This document shows positions 23,832 through 31,386 of a stretch of 34,392 nucleotides of DNA, piece after piece. A program made the translations under genes and the position numbers. The DNA is taken from NCBI GenBank assembly GCA_038327555.1, contig JBBQLD010000005.1, forward strand, positions 1 to 34,392, given 5' to 3'. Below the pieces are notes generated by a model, which did no database searches, was not told the DNA's origin, and was given only the letters and a program-made list of their open reading frames with translations. The DNA is from M3007 sp038327555 (GTDB taxonomy: Bacteria; Bacteroidota; Bacteroidia; Chitinophagales; Saprospiraceae). The first letter of the stretch is position 1. Every line of letters begins with the position of its first letter.

Positions 23832-25067
23832 TCAATGCCGCTTCCCTCCCAACACTACCGCTTCTACAACGTTACTGCCAAAGGCGTAGGGAAGTCCGGC
23901 AAGCGACAACATTGGTCTTGTTATGAAGATATTTGCAATCTTCCCGACAGCAATGGTGCCATAGTCTGCCTCCAACTCCATAGCGCGTGCTCCATTCAAG
24001 GTAGCGGCGTTCACGGCTTCTTCGGGAAGCATCTTCATTTTGGCACAGGCCAATGATATTACGAATGGCATATTTCCTGAAGGGCATGAGCCCGGATTGT
24101 AGTCTGAAGCAAGTACAACGGGTAGCCCTGCATCAATCATTTGTCTTGCCGGTGCGAAGGGGATACCGAGAAAAAATGCACAGCCTGGCAACAAGGTTGG
24201 AAGGGTATTGCTGTGCTTCAATACTTCGATTTCAAGTTCGCTGGTGTATTCGAGATGGTCAACCGAAATAGCCTGGTTGGCTACCCCGACTTGCACACCT
24301 CCGGTTAAACCAAGTTCATTGGCGTGGATTTTTGGTTTCAGTCCCCATTTCCATCCGGCCTTCAAGATCAAGTCGGTCTCTTCTGGCGTAAAAAAACCTT
24401 TGTCGCAAAAAACATCGCAATAATCTGCCAGTCCTTCTCCCGCAACACGAGGCATCATTTCATTAATGACCAAATCGATGTAAGCTGCTCGGTTCGTTTT
24501 GTATTCTATCGGAATAGCATGTGCACCTAAGAAGCTGGCTTTGACTGGAATTGGCGCATTTTCTTTCAAACGGCGCACTACCCGCAGCATTTTCAGCTCG
24601 CTTTCTAGCGTTAGGCCGTAACCACTTTTCACCTCAATGGCTCCAGTGCCTAACCCAATAACCTCTTGCAATCGGCCCCAAGCACCCTCAAATAGTTCAT
24701 CTTCGGTAGCGGTTTGCAATTTCCGTGCAGAGTTCAATATACCCCCGCCGCGCTCGGCGATTTCTTCATAAGAGAGCCCCCGAATTCGGTCTACAAATTC
24801 TGCTTCTCGGGTGGCCGAAAACACAATATGCGTATGTGAATCACACCAACTTGGCAAAACGAGCCGCCCCGAAGCATCCAGCATTTCATCTGCACGTTCT
24901 GGGCATTCTGCCATGGGGCCAAACGCTGCAATTCTATCGTTTTCGATCAACAGGTAGGCATTATGCAAGCACGGAATCAAGGCCATATCTGCACCCTTCA
25001 CAAGCTGACGGCGATGGGTCTCGGCTTGGACAAGTGTAAGGATGTTGCGGATCAGTAAGTTCGACAT
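23832..25067 (-). CDS. hutI: imidazolonepropionase
   Basis: Hydrolyses imidazolone-5-propionate to formiminoglutamate, the third step of histidine breakdown, in the cytosol. 411 residues, the usual length. Metal and active-site residues of the amidohydrolase fold are visible: His78 and His80 in DSHTHIVF, a later KIHANELG histidine, SVDHLEYT and the ASDYNPGS aspartate. RGGGILNSARKL and EVKSGYGLTLE are HutI-specific. The ATG at 25067 has a TAGTTTTG box on the minus strand at 25115-25108, about 40 bases upstream. No other hut genes are near, so the histidine pathway is split up in this genome. Confidence 0.95.
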   Translation of the reverse strand: MSNLLIRNILTLVQAETHRRQLVKGADMALIPCLHNAYLLIENDRIAAFGPMAECPERADEMLDASGRLVLPSWCDSHTHIVFSATREAEFVDRIRGLSYEEIAERGGGILNSARKLQTATEDELFEGAWGRLQEVIGLGTGAIEVKSGYGLTLESELKMLRVVRRLKENAPIPVKASFLGAHAIPIEYKTNRAAYIDLVINEMMPRVAGEGLADYCDVFCDKGFFTPEETDLILKAGWKWGLKPKIHANELGLTGGVQVGVANQAISVDHLEYTSELEIEVLKHSNTLPTLLPGCAFFLGIPFAPARQMIDAGLPVVLASDYNPGSCPSGNMPFVISLACAKMKMLPEEAVNAATLNGARAMELEADYGTIAVGKIANIFITRPMLSLAGLPYAFGSNVVEAVVLGGKRH

Positions 25068-25107
25068 GAGCGATTGAAACAGTTAGCGATGCAGTTATTA
25101 TGGGGCG

Positions 25108-25125
25108 CAAAACTACCTACTTTTG
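25108..25125. promoter_or_regulatory. back-to-back -7 promoter elements between hutI and a lipoprotein gene
   Basis: Minus strand TAGTTTTG at 25115-25108 (for hutI) and plus strand TACTTTTG at 25118-25125 (for the gene at 25189), two bases apart. Both fit TAnnTTTG. Neither has a clear TTTG at the -33 distance, so the call rests on the -7 boxes alone. Confidence 0.45.
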
Positions 25126-25188
25126 CCGCTCGAATTTGTGCCTTGAAAATCAATTTATCTTTACTTTTCCCAAAATCAACGATTTAGC

Positions 25189-25680
25189 ATGAAATATATA
25201 TCGAAAATCTGTTTGTTTTTCATAATTGGCTTGCTGGCATCTTGTCAGAACCAAGCTACTTGTAAGTTTAAACCTGAGCCCATCTTTGCTAAGGATCTCC
25301 CGCACGTGGTACAATATAATTTTGAAAAGGAAGGCTCACAATCCTTGGAGAGTTTGATGTTGGACCGAGGTATTCTACTCGAAGTTGGCCAGGAAGTTTG
25401 TGGCGACACCAAGCAAGAGTTTCGTTTCACGGTGAAAGGAGCATACACCACGCAACCCGATTCTTTTTGGCTGAAAGAAGCCTCCCGGCAATTCGTATTT
25501 CTGAGTACCTTTTCGCCAAAACAAGCCGCTTTGAAAGATTGGGGCGACATCATAGAACTTCGACGAACTGACATGAGCATTGGTCAAGCCCGAGAGGTAC
25601 AGCCCGGTGTTTTTGTACGGGTAGATCGAGTGGTCAGTCCGGAAGAGGCAACTTTAACCGTGGTTTTTTCGCAAAAGTAA
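25189..25680 (+). CDS. hypothetical lipoprotein
   Basis: A 163-residue protein with a signal peptide and lipobox (FFIIGLLASC, Cys19), so an envelope lipoprotein. The mature part has a second cysteine pair candidate at CK (about 25) and VCGDT (about 70) and reads as a small beta-rich domain (EFRFTVKGAYTTQPDSFWLKE, GVFVRVDRVVSPEEATLTVVFSQK). I do not recognise a family. It is divergent from hutI and 33 bases upstream of proC on the same strand, so it may be co-transcribed with proC, but nothing suggests a shared function. Confidence 0.75.
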   Translation: MKYISKICLFFIIGLLASCQNQATCKFKPEPIFAKDLPHVVQYNFEKEGSQSLESLMLDRGILLEVGQEVCGDTKQEFRFTVKGAYTTQPDSFWLKEASRQFVFLSTFSPKQAALKDWGDIIELRRTDMSIGQAREVQPGVFVRVDRVVSPEEATLTVVFSQK

Positions 25681-25713
25681 CTTAGGAACGGTGTCAAAAC
25701 ACATCTACAAACC

Positions 25714-26514
25714 ATGAAAATTCTTATCCTTGGCGGCGGCAACATGGGTCTCACCTATGCACAATGTTTTCTGCGAAGCCGCATCGTCACGTCCGAAAAC
25801 ATGATGGTGCTTTGCCGTAGCTATGAAAAGGCCAACCATTTGAGTGCCAACCAGGAAGGCCGGTTTTTCAGCGACCCACGTTTGTGTGTGCCAGAAGCAG
25901 ATTTGCTAATCTTAGCGGTAAAGCCACAGGACTCGCAGAAGCTATTTAGCGACATTCAAGGGCTGACAGATTCCGGGCAGGTAATGCTCAGCATTATGGC
26001 TGCTGTGCGGATGGCCACTATAGGCCAAGCCCTTGGCATGCGGAAAATTACCCGCGCTATGCCCAACCTCCCGGCACAAATCGGAGAAGGGGTAACCGCA
26101 TTTACCTCCACCGATGAAGTGACTCGGATCGAGCTGGTAATGGTGCAAAACCTGCTGAACACTACGGGTAAAACATTATATGTGGAACAAGAACCCATGC
26201 TCGACGCAGCTACAGCTATTTCTGGCTCTAGCCCGGCTTACGTGTACTACTTTATGAATGCAATGATTGAGGCTGCCAAGCAAATGGGCTTTTCCCCATC
26301 GGAGGCTGAATTACTTGTGGGCCAAACCTTTACCGGTGCGATTGACTTATACAATAAGTCTGATTTGAGTTGTGAAAACTGGATTGGACGCGTGGCTTCC
26401 AAAGGCGGAACCACAGAAGCTGCACTGCAAGTTTTTCGCGGAGCTGCATTACACGAGGGCATCATGGCAGGGGCAGAGGCGGCTTTAAATCGGGCAAGAG
26501 ATTTGGGAAAATAA
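25714..26514 (+). CDS. proC: pyrroline-5-carboxylate reductase
   Basis: Reduces pyrroline-5-carboxylate to proline with NAD(P)H, the last step of proline synthesis, in the cytosol. 266 residues, normal for ProC. Seen: Rossmann glycine motif ILGGGNMG at 4-11, AVKPQ near 69, MPNLPAQIGEGVTAF near 109, and the P5CR signature region DAATAISGSSPAYVYYFMNAMIEAA near 168, then RVASKGGTTEAAL near 227. The gene stands alone apart from the small lipoprotein gene 33 bases upstream. Confidence 0.95.
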   Translation: MKILILGGGNMGLTYAQCFLRSRIVTSENMMVLCRSYEKANHLSANQEGRFFSDPRLCVPEADLLILAVKPQDSQKLFSDIQGLTDSGQVMLSIMAAVRMATIGQALGMRKITRAMPNLPAQIGEGVTAFTSTDEVTRIELVMVQNLLNTTGKTLYVEQEPMLDAATAISGSSPAYVYYFMNAMIEAAKQMGFSPSEAELLVGQTFTGAIDLYNKSDLSCENWIGRVASKGGTTEAALQVFRGAALHEGIMAGAEAALNRARDLGK

Positions 26515-26580
26515 TAGATTTGTAAGCGCGAATACGCACAGAAATGTAGTTTTTAGAACAATCTCAATTTTGGTTTGGAA

Positions 26581-27075
26581 ATGCCACACCAAGCGTCATA
26601 CATTCGGGGCAAACTAATTCCGTATCACAAACAAAATATTCGACGGCCTATGATGAACGAACTCGTAGTATCGCACATGACGAAAGACGTCGTCACGCTA
26701 AACCCTGATAGTACACTTGGTGAAGCTCGTGAAATTCTGCTCAGCAAACACATCCACCATATCCCTATTGTAGAGGGCAAAAAACTGGTAGGAATGGTCA
26801 CCTCTTGGGATATTTTCAAACTTGGAAAATCTGTGGCGGAATACCAATCTATGAAAGTCAGTGAAATTATGACCAAGAAGGTTGCCACCCTAGATCCGGG
26901 CCAACACCTCGGTGCAGTAGCCGAAGTACTGACCCGTCATCTATTTCATGCAATACCGATTGTCAATGACGATCACGAATTGTTGGGCATAGTAACCAGC
27001 ACAGATATCGTCCGGTACGAGCACACCAAAGAGTATCCTGAAAATTTGGAGAAATTTGTAAGTGAAAACATGTAG
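26581..27075 (+). CDS. two-CBS-domain protein
   Basis: 164 residues from the ATG at 26581; a TTG 6 bases earlier (26575) and ATGs at 26650 and 26653 are other possible starts. I prefer 26581 because the N-terminal stretch (ASYIRGKLIPY) resembles the pre-domain segment of other Bacteroidota CBS proteins. Two CBS domains are clear: VSHMTKDVVTLNPDSTLGEAREIL with HHIPIVEGKKLVGMVTSWDI, and VSEIMTKKVATLDPGQHLGAVAEVL with HAIPIVNDDHELLGIVTSTDI. Such stand-alone pairs bind adenine nucleotides and act as sensors or regulators; the partner is unknown. A word repeat block follows. Confidence 0.88.
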   Translation: MPHQASYIRGKLIPYHKQNIRRPMMNELVVSHMTKDVVTLNPDSTLGEAREILLSKHIHHIPIVEGKKLVGMVTSWDIFKLGKSVAEYQSMKVSEIMTKKVATLDPGQHLGAVAEVLTRHLFHAIPIVNDDHELLGIVTSTDIVRYEHTKEYPENLEKFVSENM

Positions 27076-27081
27076 CCTGGG

Positions 27082-27262
27082 ATGTATGAACTATGAAGTA
27101 TGATGTATGAACTATGGACGTCTTCTGGACTAAAAGTGTCGTTCATAATTCATACATCATAGTTCATAGTTCATACATCATACTTCATACATCATACTTC
27201 ATACTTCATACTTCATACTTCATACATCATAGTTCATACATCATACTTCATAGTTCCTAGTT
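27082..27262. repeat. 10-base word repeats with long inverted arms (TTCATACATCATAC type)
   Basis: The gap between the CBS and SRPBCC genes is almost all made from the words TTCATAC, ATCATAC and AGTTCAT. A 26-base inverted pair is perfect: 27088-27113 and 27231-27256 (start GAACTATGAAGTATGATG). Multiple other copies lie between. The block ends 3 bases before the ATG at 27266. Confidence 0.9.
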
Positions 27263-27265
27263 CAA

Positions 27266-27739
27266 ATGTCTGTTCACACCTTTAAATGCGTTCAACGCTT
27301 GCCCATTTCTTCTGAAGCCGCTTGGGATTTTTTCTCCAATCCCATGAATCTCAAAGAAATAACACCCGCCAAGCTCGGTTTTCATATTACCTCAGACCCA
27401 GATTTTTCTGCTCGAAAAATGTACACTGGGCAGGTCATCACCTACACCGTTAAGCCAATACTAGGCATTCCTTTATTTTGGATGACTGAAATTACGCATG
27501 TTCAGGACGCTCAGTTTTTTATAGACGAACAGCGTGTAGGGCCTTACTCCCTTTGGCATCACCAGCACCATTTTAAGGTCATACCTGGCGGTGTAGAAAT
27601 GACCGATTTGGTTCATTACAGTCTTCCGCTTGGCTTTTTAGGCGATTTCGCAAACTGGCTCTTTGTGCGCAGCCAATTGCGTACGATTTTTGATTTCAGG
27701 ACGAAAATATTGGAAGAGCGTTTTGGGAAAATGGATTGA
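27266..27739 (+). CDS. SRPBCC-family (START-like) protein
   Basis: 157 residues. The pattern is that of the SRPBCC/coenzyme Q-binding group: FKCVQRLPISSEAAWDFFSNPMNLKEITPAKLGF at the start, then strands ITYTVKPILGIPLFWMTEITHV and FIDEQRVGPYSLWHHQHHFKVIPGGVEMTDLVHYSLPLGFLGDFA, and a C-terminal helix ending in FDFRTKILEERF. Such proteins hold a hydrophobic ligand in a cavity; the ligand here is unknown. The word repeat block abuts the start codon. It converges on the GT2 gene, whose stop is 62 bases away. Confidence 0.85.
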   Translation: MSVHTFKCVQRLPISSEAAWDFFSNPMNLKEITPAKLGFHITSDPDFSARKMYTGQVITYTVKPILGIPLFWMTEITHVQDAQFFIDEQRVGPYSLWHHQHHFKVIPGGVEMTDLVHYSLPLGFLGDFANWLFVRSQLRTIFDFRTKILEERFGKMD

Positions 27740-27801
27740 TAACGGGATTTATATCAAGCCTTTGTCAACCATTTGACGACATTTTAGCCCAAGCTCCGCC
27801 T

Positions 27802-28581
27802 TCAATATCGCTCTTTGCCCCAACGTTTGATTCGATGCATTATGGCTCTTATGATTACCCAAACATGCGCAAAAAGTGTTGGAACCAGGCCAAAATGGTA
27901 GCGCATCACGTCGAATCGGTTTCGAAGGCTCTGTTGGTGGCGTTTTTTGGAAAGTCCACCCATGAGGTAATCCGACACAATCCCTCCGATATAAATATTT
28001 TCCTGACTTTGTTTGAGGATTTCAATGCACCAATCGTAGTCGGCGCATAGTTCAGCTGACAAGCGATACAGGGGTGAAATTGAACGCCGTGGCAAAAATG
28101 ACTGGTGCACAACCAGCATCCCGCCGAGGTAGTTTTTCCACTTCAACTGCTTCGGGCATTGCCGCGTACTGAGTTCGCTCATCGTGCCGTGTGGGTTGCG
28201 CGCTTCATCCACGAGCATGGTTTCGCCGTACAAAACGCCTGTATTTGGGGTGATCAAGGCGGCCATTTTTTCTAAAGTATCTGGCGCATGAAGCCAATCG
28301 CCAGCGTTTAGAAACTGCACAAAATCTCCAGTAGCCAAATGTAAACCCTTATTCATGGCATCGTACAAACCTTGGTCAGGCGCTGAAATCCAGCGCAAAT
28401 GGGGCATTTTTAAGGCAAATTCTTCGATAATTTTAACAGACCCATCTTTCGAGGCACCATCCACCACGATATATTCGATATTCGGATAGGTTTGACGGAA
28501 CACACTTTCCATGGTGCCTGCCAGTAGACTTTCGCCGTTATAGACTACGGTAATGATGGAAAATGTGGGTGGTATCAACAT
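27802..28581 (-). CDS. GT2 family glycosyltransferase
   Basis: 259 residues, a soluble GT-A enzyme of the WcaA/polysaccharide type: FSIITVVYNGESLLAGTMESV at 7-27, IEYIVVDGASKDGS, SAPDQGLYDAMNKGLHLATGDFVQFLNAGDWL (with the DxD-like metal site), then ADYDWCIEIL as the likely catalytic-base region. Used in building capsule or LPS repeat units. It is the first gene of the right-hand polysaccharide set but lies on the opposite strand, and its 5' end borders a palindromic repeat element, which may have separated it from the genes at 29236 onward. Confidence 0.9.
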   Translation of the reverse strand: MLIPPTFSIITVVYNGESLLAGTMESVFRQTYPNIEYIVVDGASKDGSVKIIEEFALKMPHLRWISAPDQGLYDAMNKGLHLATGDFVQFLNAGDWLHAPDTLEKMAALITPNTGVLYGETMLVDEARNPHGTMSELSTRQCPKQLKWKNYLGGMLVVHQSFLPRRSISPLYRLSAELCADYDWCIEILKQSQENIYIGGIVSDYLMGGLSKKRHQQSLRNRFDVMRYHFGLVPTLFAHVWVIIRAIMHRIKRWGKERY

Positions 28582-28604
28582 GGGGTGTTTGTACGTTAGA
28601 ATAT

Positions 28605-28795
28605 ACTAGTGGCAGGGGCACGAAGTCTTTGATAGTTTGGTCAGATTATTTTGAGATGAGAGTAGGCGCGACGAAGGATTGTAGCGGGCTCTCCATGACT
28701 GAGGCGCAACAAAGTATCAGTTCAAAAGATTCGAACAAACCGTCAAAGACTTCGTGCCCCTGCCACTAGTGGCAGGGGCACGAAGTCTTTGATAG
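28605..28795. mobile_element. palindromic MITE-like element with a 50-base perfect palindrome
   Basis: Arm 1 at 28605-28632 (ACTAGTGGCAGGGGCACGAA then GTCTTTGA) is perfectly complementary to arm 2 at 28743-28770, enclosing 110 bases. Arm 3 at 28765-28795 is a direct copy of arm 1 (31 of 31 bases), and arms 2 and 3 together form a perfect 50-base palindrome at 28743-28792 centred on ACTAGT. No transposase is encoded. The structure suggests a non-autonomous element plus a third end left by recombination. Confidence 0.8.
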
Positions 28796-29099
28796 CTGCG
28801 CATCATTTTCATGCGTTAACCCAAAGGTTGCTGAAAAACTTGGAAATTTAGAACTAATACCTGATGTGATCCGAATTCAAACCGCGAGCGAAGCACATGA
28901 AATCCTCGTGAAATATCGTTTCATGCTTGATTTTTACCTGAACGGCACCCGCCTTTCAGATGAGTTCATCGTCATCCCCGGCCTCTCCGAGGAGGCCATT
29001 ATCTGCGCAGCCACGATACAGAAATGGCGCATCAAACTCGACTTTGAGCACGACAGCGTTTGGGTGGATCCAAAAGTGGCGATCGCAATTTTGAAGTAA
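28770..29099 (+). pseudogene. retropepsin-like (clan AA) aspartic protease remnant
   Basis: The frame is open from 28770, where a stop in the repeat ends it, to 29099. From it I read FDSCASFSCVNPKVAEKLGN, then the strand RFMLDFYLNGTRLSDEFIVIPGLSE and EEAIICAATIQKWRIKLDFEHDSVWVDPKVAIAIL. This follows the retropepsin-like pattern D-(S/T)-G-A-S ... V-x-P-x-V-A-E-x-L-G ... hydrophobic-hydrophobic-G-A ... W-R-I-K-L-D-F. Both structurally key glycines are Cys here (DSCAS, IICAA). The first residues come from the palindromic repeat. There is no ATG; the only start in frame is GTG at 28866, past the active site. I read it as a remnant, possibly still making a short inactive protein. Confidence 0.55.
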
Positions 29100-29198
29100 A
29101 AAGCCCGTTTCTACGAGTTGGGTCAAAAGTCAAGGTTAAATTTTTTTTGCGGAATTATATTTTGGATCAAGCAGAATACCAAGACGCCCTACCAACCA

Positions 29199-29243
29199 AG
29201 TCCAACGTCTAAAGTCCAACAATCCAACGTCCAAAATGTCCAA
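29199..29243. repeat. word repeat GTCCAA(CGTC) running into a start codon
   Basis: The words GTCCAAC, GTCCAA and CCAACGTC recur about five times. The last copy is inside the gene: the ATG at 29236 is followed by TCCAA, so the second and third codons of the oxidase come from the repeat. Confidence 0.7.
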
Positions 29244-30198
29244 TTTCGCACTCATCGGCGCAGCAGGCTACATCGCGCCCCGGCACTTGAAAGCCATCCG
29301 CGACACCCGTCACCGACTCGTGGCGGCTTATGACCCGCAAGATTCCGTGGGCGTTCTGGACAGTTATTTTCCGGAAGCCGATTTCTTCACGGAGTTTGAA
29401 CGTTTCGACCGCCACCTGGAAAAATTGAAACGCGCCGGACAAGCCATTGACTACGTCAGCATTTGTTCGCCCAATTATCTGCACGATGCGCATATCCGTT
29501 TTGGGCTGCGCAACGGCGCAAATGTGATCTGCGAAAAGCCGCTTGTGTTAAACCCCTGGAACGCGGAGGCTTTGAAAATCAACGAACTGGAATCGGAAAA
29601 GCGCGTATTTACGATCCTGCAACTTCGACTCCATCCGGCCATTATTGGCTTGAAAGACAAAGTAGCAAAAGGCATTGCAGGGAAAAAACATGAGGTGGAC
29701 CTGAGCTACATTACTGCAAGGGGCAATTGGTACTACACCAGCTGGAAAGGCGATCTGGCCAAATCGGGCGGTATGGCCACCAACATCGGAATTCACTTCT
29801 TTGACATGTTGGCCTGGATTTTTGGCGACTTGAAAAACAACGTTGTCCACGTACACACGCACGACCGCGCTGCCGGTTTTTTGGAATTTGAAAATGCGCG
29901 GGTGCGCTGGTTTTTAAGCATCAATGCCGACACCCTACCCCCGGAAGCTGCTGGCAAACGCACTTTCCGTGCCATCACGGTGGATGGTGAATCCCTAGAG
30001 TTTAGCGAAGGTTTTACAGACTTGCATACGCTGAGTTATGAGGCAATTTTAGAGGGCAATGGCTTTGGACTCGAGGATGCTTTACCAGCCATTCAACTGG
30101 CACACGAAATCCGCGAACAAACACCCCTTGGGCTTGTGGGGGAATACCATCCTTTGGCGGCCTTGCCCTTAGCGACGCACCCGTTTTTGATGAAATGA
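29236..30198 (+). CDS. wlbA: Gfo/Idh/MocA oxidoreductase, WlbA/WbpB-type UDP-sugar 3-dehydrogenase
   Basis: Predicted to oxidise C3 of UDP-N-acetylglucosaminuronate with NAD, a step towards diacetylated amino-sugar uronic acids used in LPS and capsule. 320 residues; the N-terminal Rossmann domain opens with ALIGAAGYIAPRHLKAI, the Gfo/Idh motif CEKPLVLN is near 99-106, and the WlbA-specific strings SICSPNYLHDAHIRFGLR, LQLRLHPAIIGLK, GNWYYTSWKGDLAKSGG and GIHFFDMLAWIFGD are present. The last ('GGMATNIGIHFFD') holds the catalytic His/Asp-type site. The stop overlaps the next start by 4 bases (ATGA), so it is coupled to the epimerase. Confidence 0.9.
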   Translation: MSNFALIGAAGYIAPRHLKAIRDTRHRLVAAYDPQDSVGVLDSYFPEADFFTEFERFDRHLEKLKRAGQAIDYVSICSPNYLHDAHIRFGLRNGANVICEKPLVLNPWNAEALKINELESEKRVFTILQLRLHPAIIGLKDKVAKGIAGKKHEVDLSYITARGNWYYTSWKGDLAKSGGMATNIGIHFFDMLAWIFGDLKNNVVHVHTHDRAAGFLEFENARVRWFLSINADTLPPEAAGKRTFRAITVDGESLEFSEGFTDLHTLSYEAILEGNGFGLEDALPAIQLAHEIREQTPLGLVGEYHPLAALPLATHPFLMK

Positions 30199-31151
30199 AA
30201 AAAATTCTGGTCACCGGCGGCGCAGGCTTCATCGGTTCCAACTTGGTAGACGCCCTGCTTGCCGACGAACGCATCCGTTTTGTGCGCGTACTCGACAACC
30301 TTTCTACAGGGTTTAAAGAAAACATCGCTCAACATTTTGGCCATCCAAAATTTGAATTCCTCGAAGCCGATATCCGGGATTTCGATGCCTGTTTAGCGGC
30401 CTGTGACGAAATGGACCTGATAAGCCATCATGCTGCCCTCGGCTCTGTGCCTCGATCCATACAAGACCCCCTGACGACCCATGCGGTAAACATCTCCGGC
30501 ACACTCAACGTATTCCACGCCGCCAAGGAATCCGGGATAAAAAGACTGGTTTACGCAGCTTCTTCTTCTACCTATGGAGACAGCACTGCTTTGCCCAAGT
30601 TAGAACAAAACATCGGCAAACCCCTCTCGCCTTATGCGGTGACCAAGTATGTGAACGAGCTCTACGCCTCCGTGTACGCCCGCACCTACGGCCTGGAAGT
30701 GATCGGATTGCGCTACTTCAATGTGTTCGGTCCGCGACAAAGTCCGAATGGGGCCTATGCTGCTGCGATTCCTCTGTTTATCAACAAGTTAATGCACGGC
30801 GAATCCCCGACCATCCACGGCGACGGTTCGCACAGCCGGGATTTCACCTTCGTGGCCAATGCCGTGCAGGCCAATCTGTTGGCTTTGTTTTGCGAAAACA
30901 AAGCAGCCTTGGGGGAAGTGTTCAACATTGCCTTTGGGCAACAAACCACACTCCTCGAATTATTTGAAACCTTGCGCCAGGAATTGAAGGTAAATACCAC
31001 CGCGATCTTCGGCCCCGAACGCCTGGGCGACATCCCGCACTCGCTGGCCAGCATTGAAAAAGCACAACGGGTATTGGGATATTTCCCGGCAGTAAGTGTG
31101 TCGGAAGGGTTGAAAAGAACGGTGGAATGGCATTTGAGTGATAAGTGTTAA
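30195..31151 (+). CDS. wbpP: UDP-GlcNAc 4-epimerase-like SDR (WbpP/WbgU type)
   Basis: Interconverts UDP-GlcNAc and UDP-GalNAc (or the uronic acid forms) using bound NAD. 318 residues, extended-SDR fold: GGAGFIGSN at 8-16, a central Ser in AASSSTYGDS, the catalytic Tyr-Lys pair in YAVTK, and the substrate region RYFNVFGPRQSPNGAYAAAIP, all of the WbpP subgroup. It overlaps wlbA by 4 bases, so the two form one unit that feeds polysaccharide synthesis. The last five codons (LSDKC) are written in a word repeat that continues past the stop. Confidence 0.9.
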   Translation: MKKILVTGGAGFIGSNLVDALLADERIRFVRVLDNLSTGFKENIAQHFGHPKFEFLEADIRDFDACLAACDEMDLISHHAALGSVPRSIQDPLTTHAVNISGTLNVFHAAKESGIKRLVYAASSSTYGDSTALPKLEQNIGKPLSPYAVTKYVNELYASVYARTYGLEVIGLRYFNVFGPRQSPNGAYAAAIPLFINKLMHGESPTIHGDGSHSRDFTFVANAVQANLLALFCENKAALGEVFNIAFGQQTTLLELFETLRQELKVNTTAIFGPERLGDIPHSLASIEKAQRVLGYFPAVSVSEGLKRTVEWHLSDKC

Positions 31152-31184
31152 GTGATAAGTGATAAGTGTTAAGTGTTAAGTGAT
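31135..31184. repeat. word repeat AGTGATAAGTGTTA running through a stop codon
   Basis: Tandem copies of AGTGATA and AGTGTTA in alternation begin inside the last codons of the epimerase gene and continue about 33 bases past its stop at 31149-31151. The word is clearly repeated at least six times. Confidence 0.85.
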
Positions 31185-31252
31185 TGTAGATCAGCACACA
31201 AGGAAAAATAATCACGAAGGGGTTATATGTCAGCGTGCTATACAAAACATAC

Positions 31253-31317
31253 AATCCCTTCGGGATTTAATACCTTGGTATCCCAAGGTCCTATAAGCAT
31301 TCAATCCCTTCGGGATT
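31253..31317. repeat. twin AATCCCTTCGGGATT palindromes around a third hairpin
   Basis: The 15-base palindrome AATCCCTTCGGGATT occurs at 31253-31267 and 31303-31317, 50 bases apart. Between them ACCTTGG (31272-31278) pairs with CCAAGGT (31283-31289) across a 4-base loop. Palindromes of this sort are typical REP-like intergenic repeats; no further role can be read. It lies 70 bases before the Wza-type gene. Confidence 0.85.
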
Positions 31318-31386
31318 TCCGCACAAGGTCTATACGAAGACGGTGCTCGGCAGCATAAAATTTCAGGAAGTTGCAATGAACATAGC

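Noticed and set aside
27736..28050. Plus-strand open frame of 104 codons after the SRPBCC gene
   Set aside because: It is antisense to the GT2 glycosyltransferase gene, whose motifs are clear.
28563..28769. Plus-strand open frame of 68 codons
   Set aside because: It is made almost wholly of the palindromic repeat element and its translation matches nothing.
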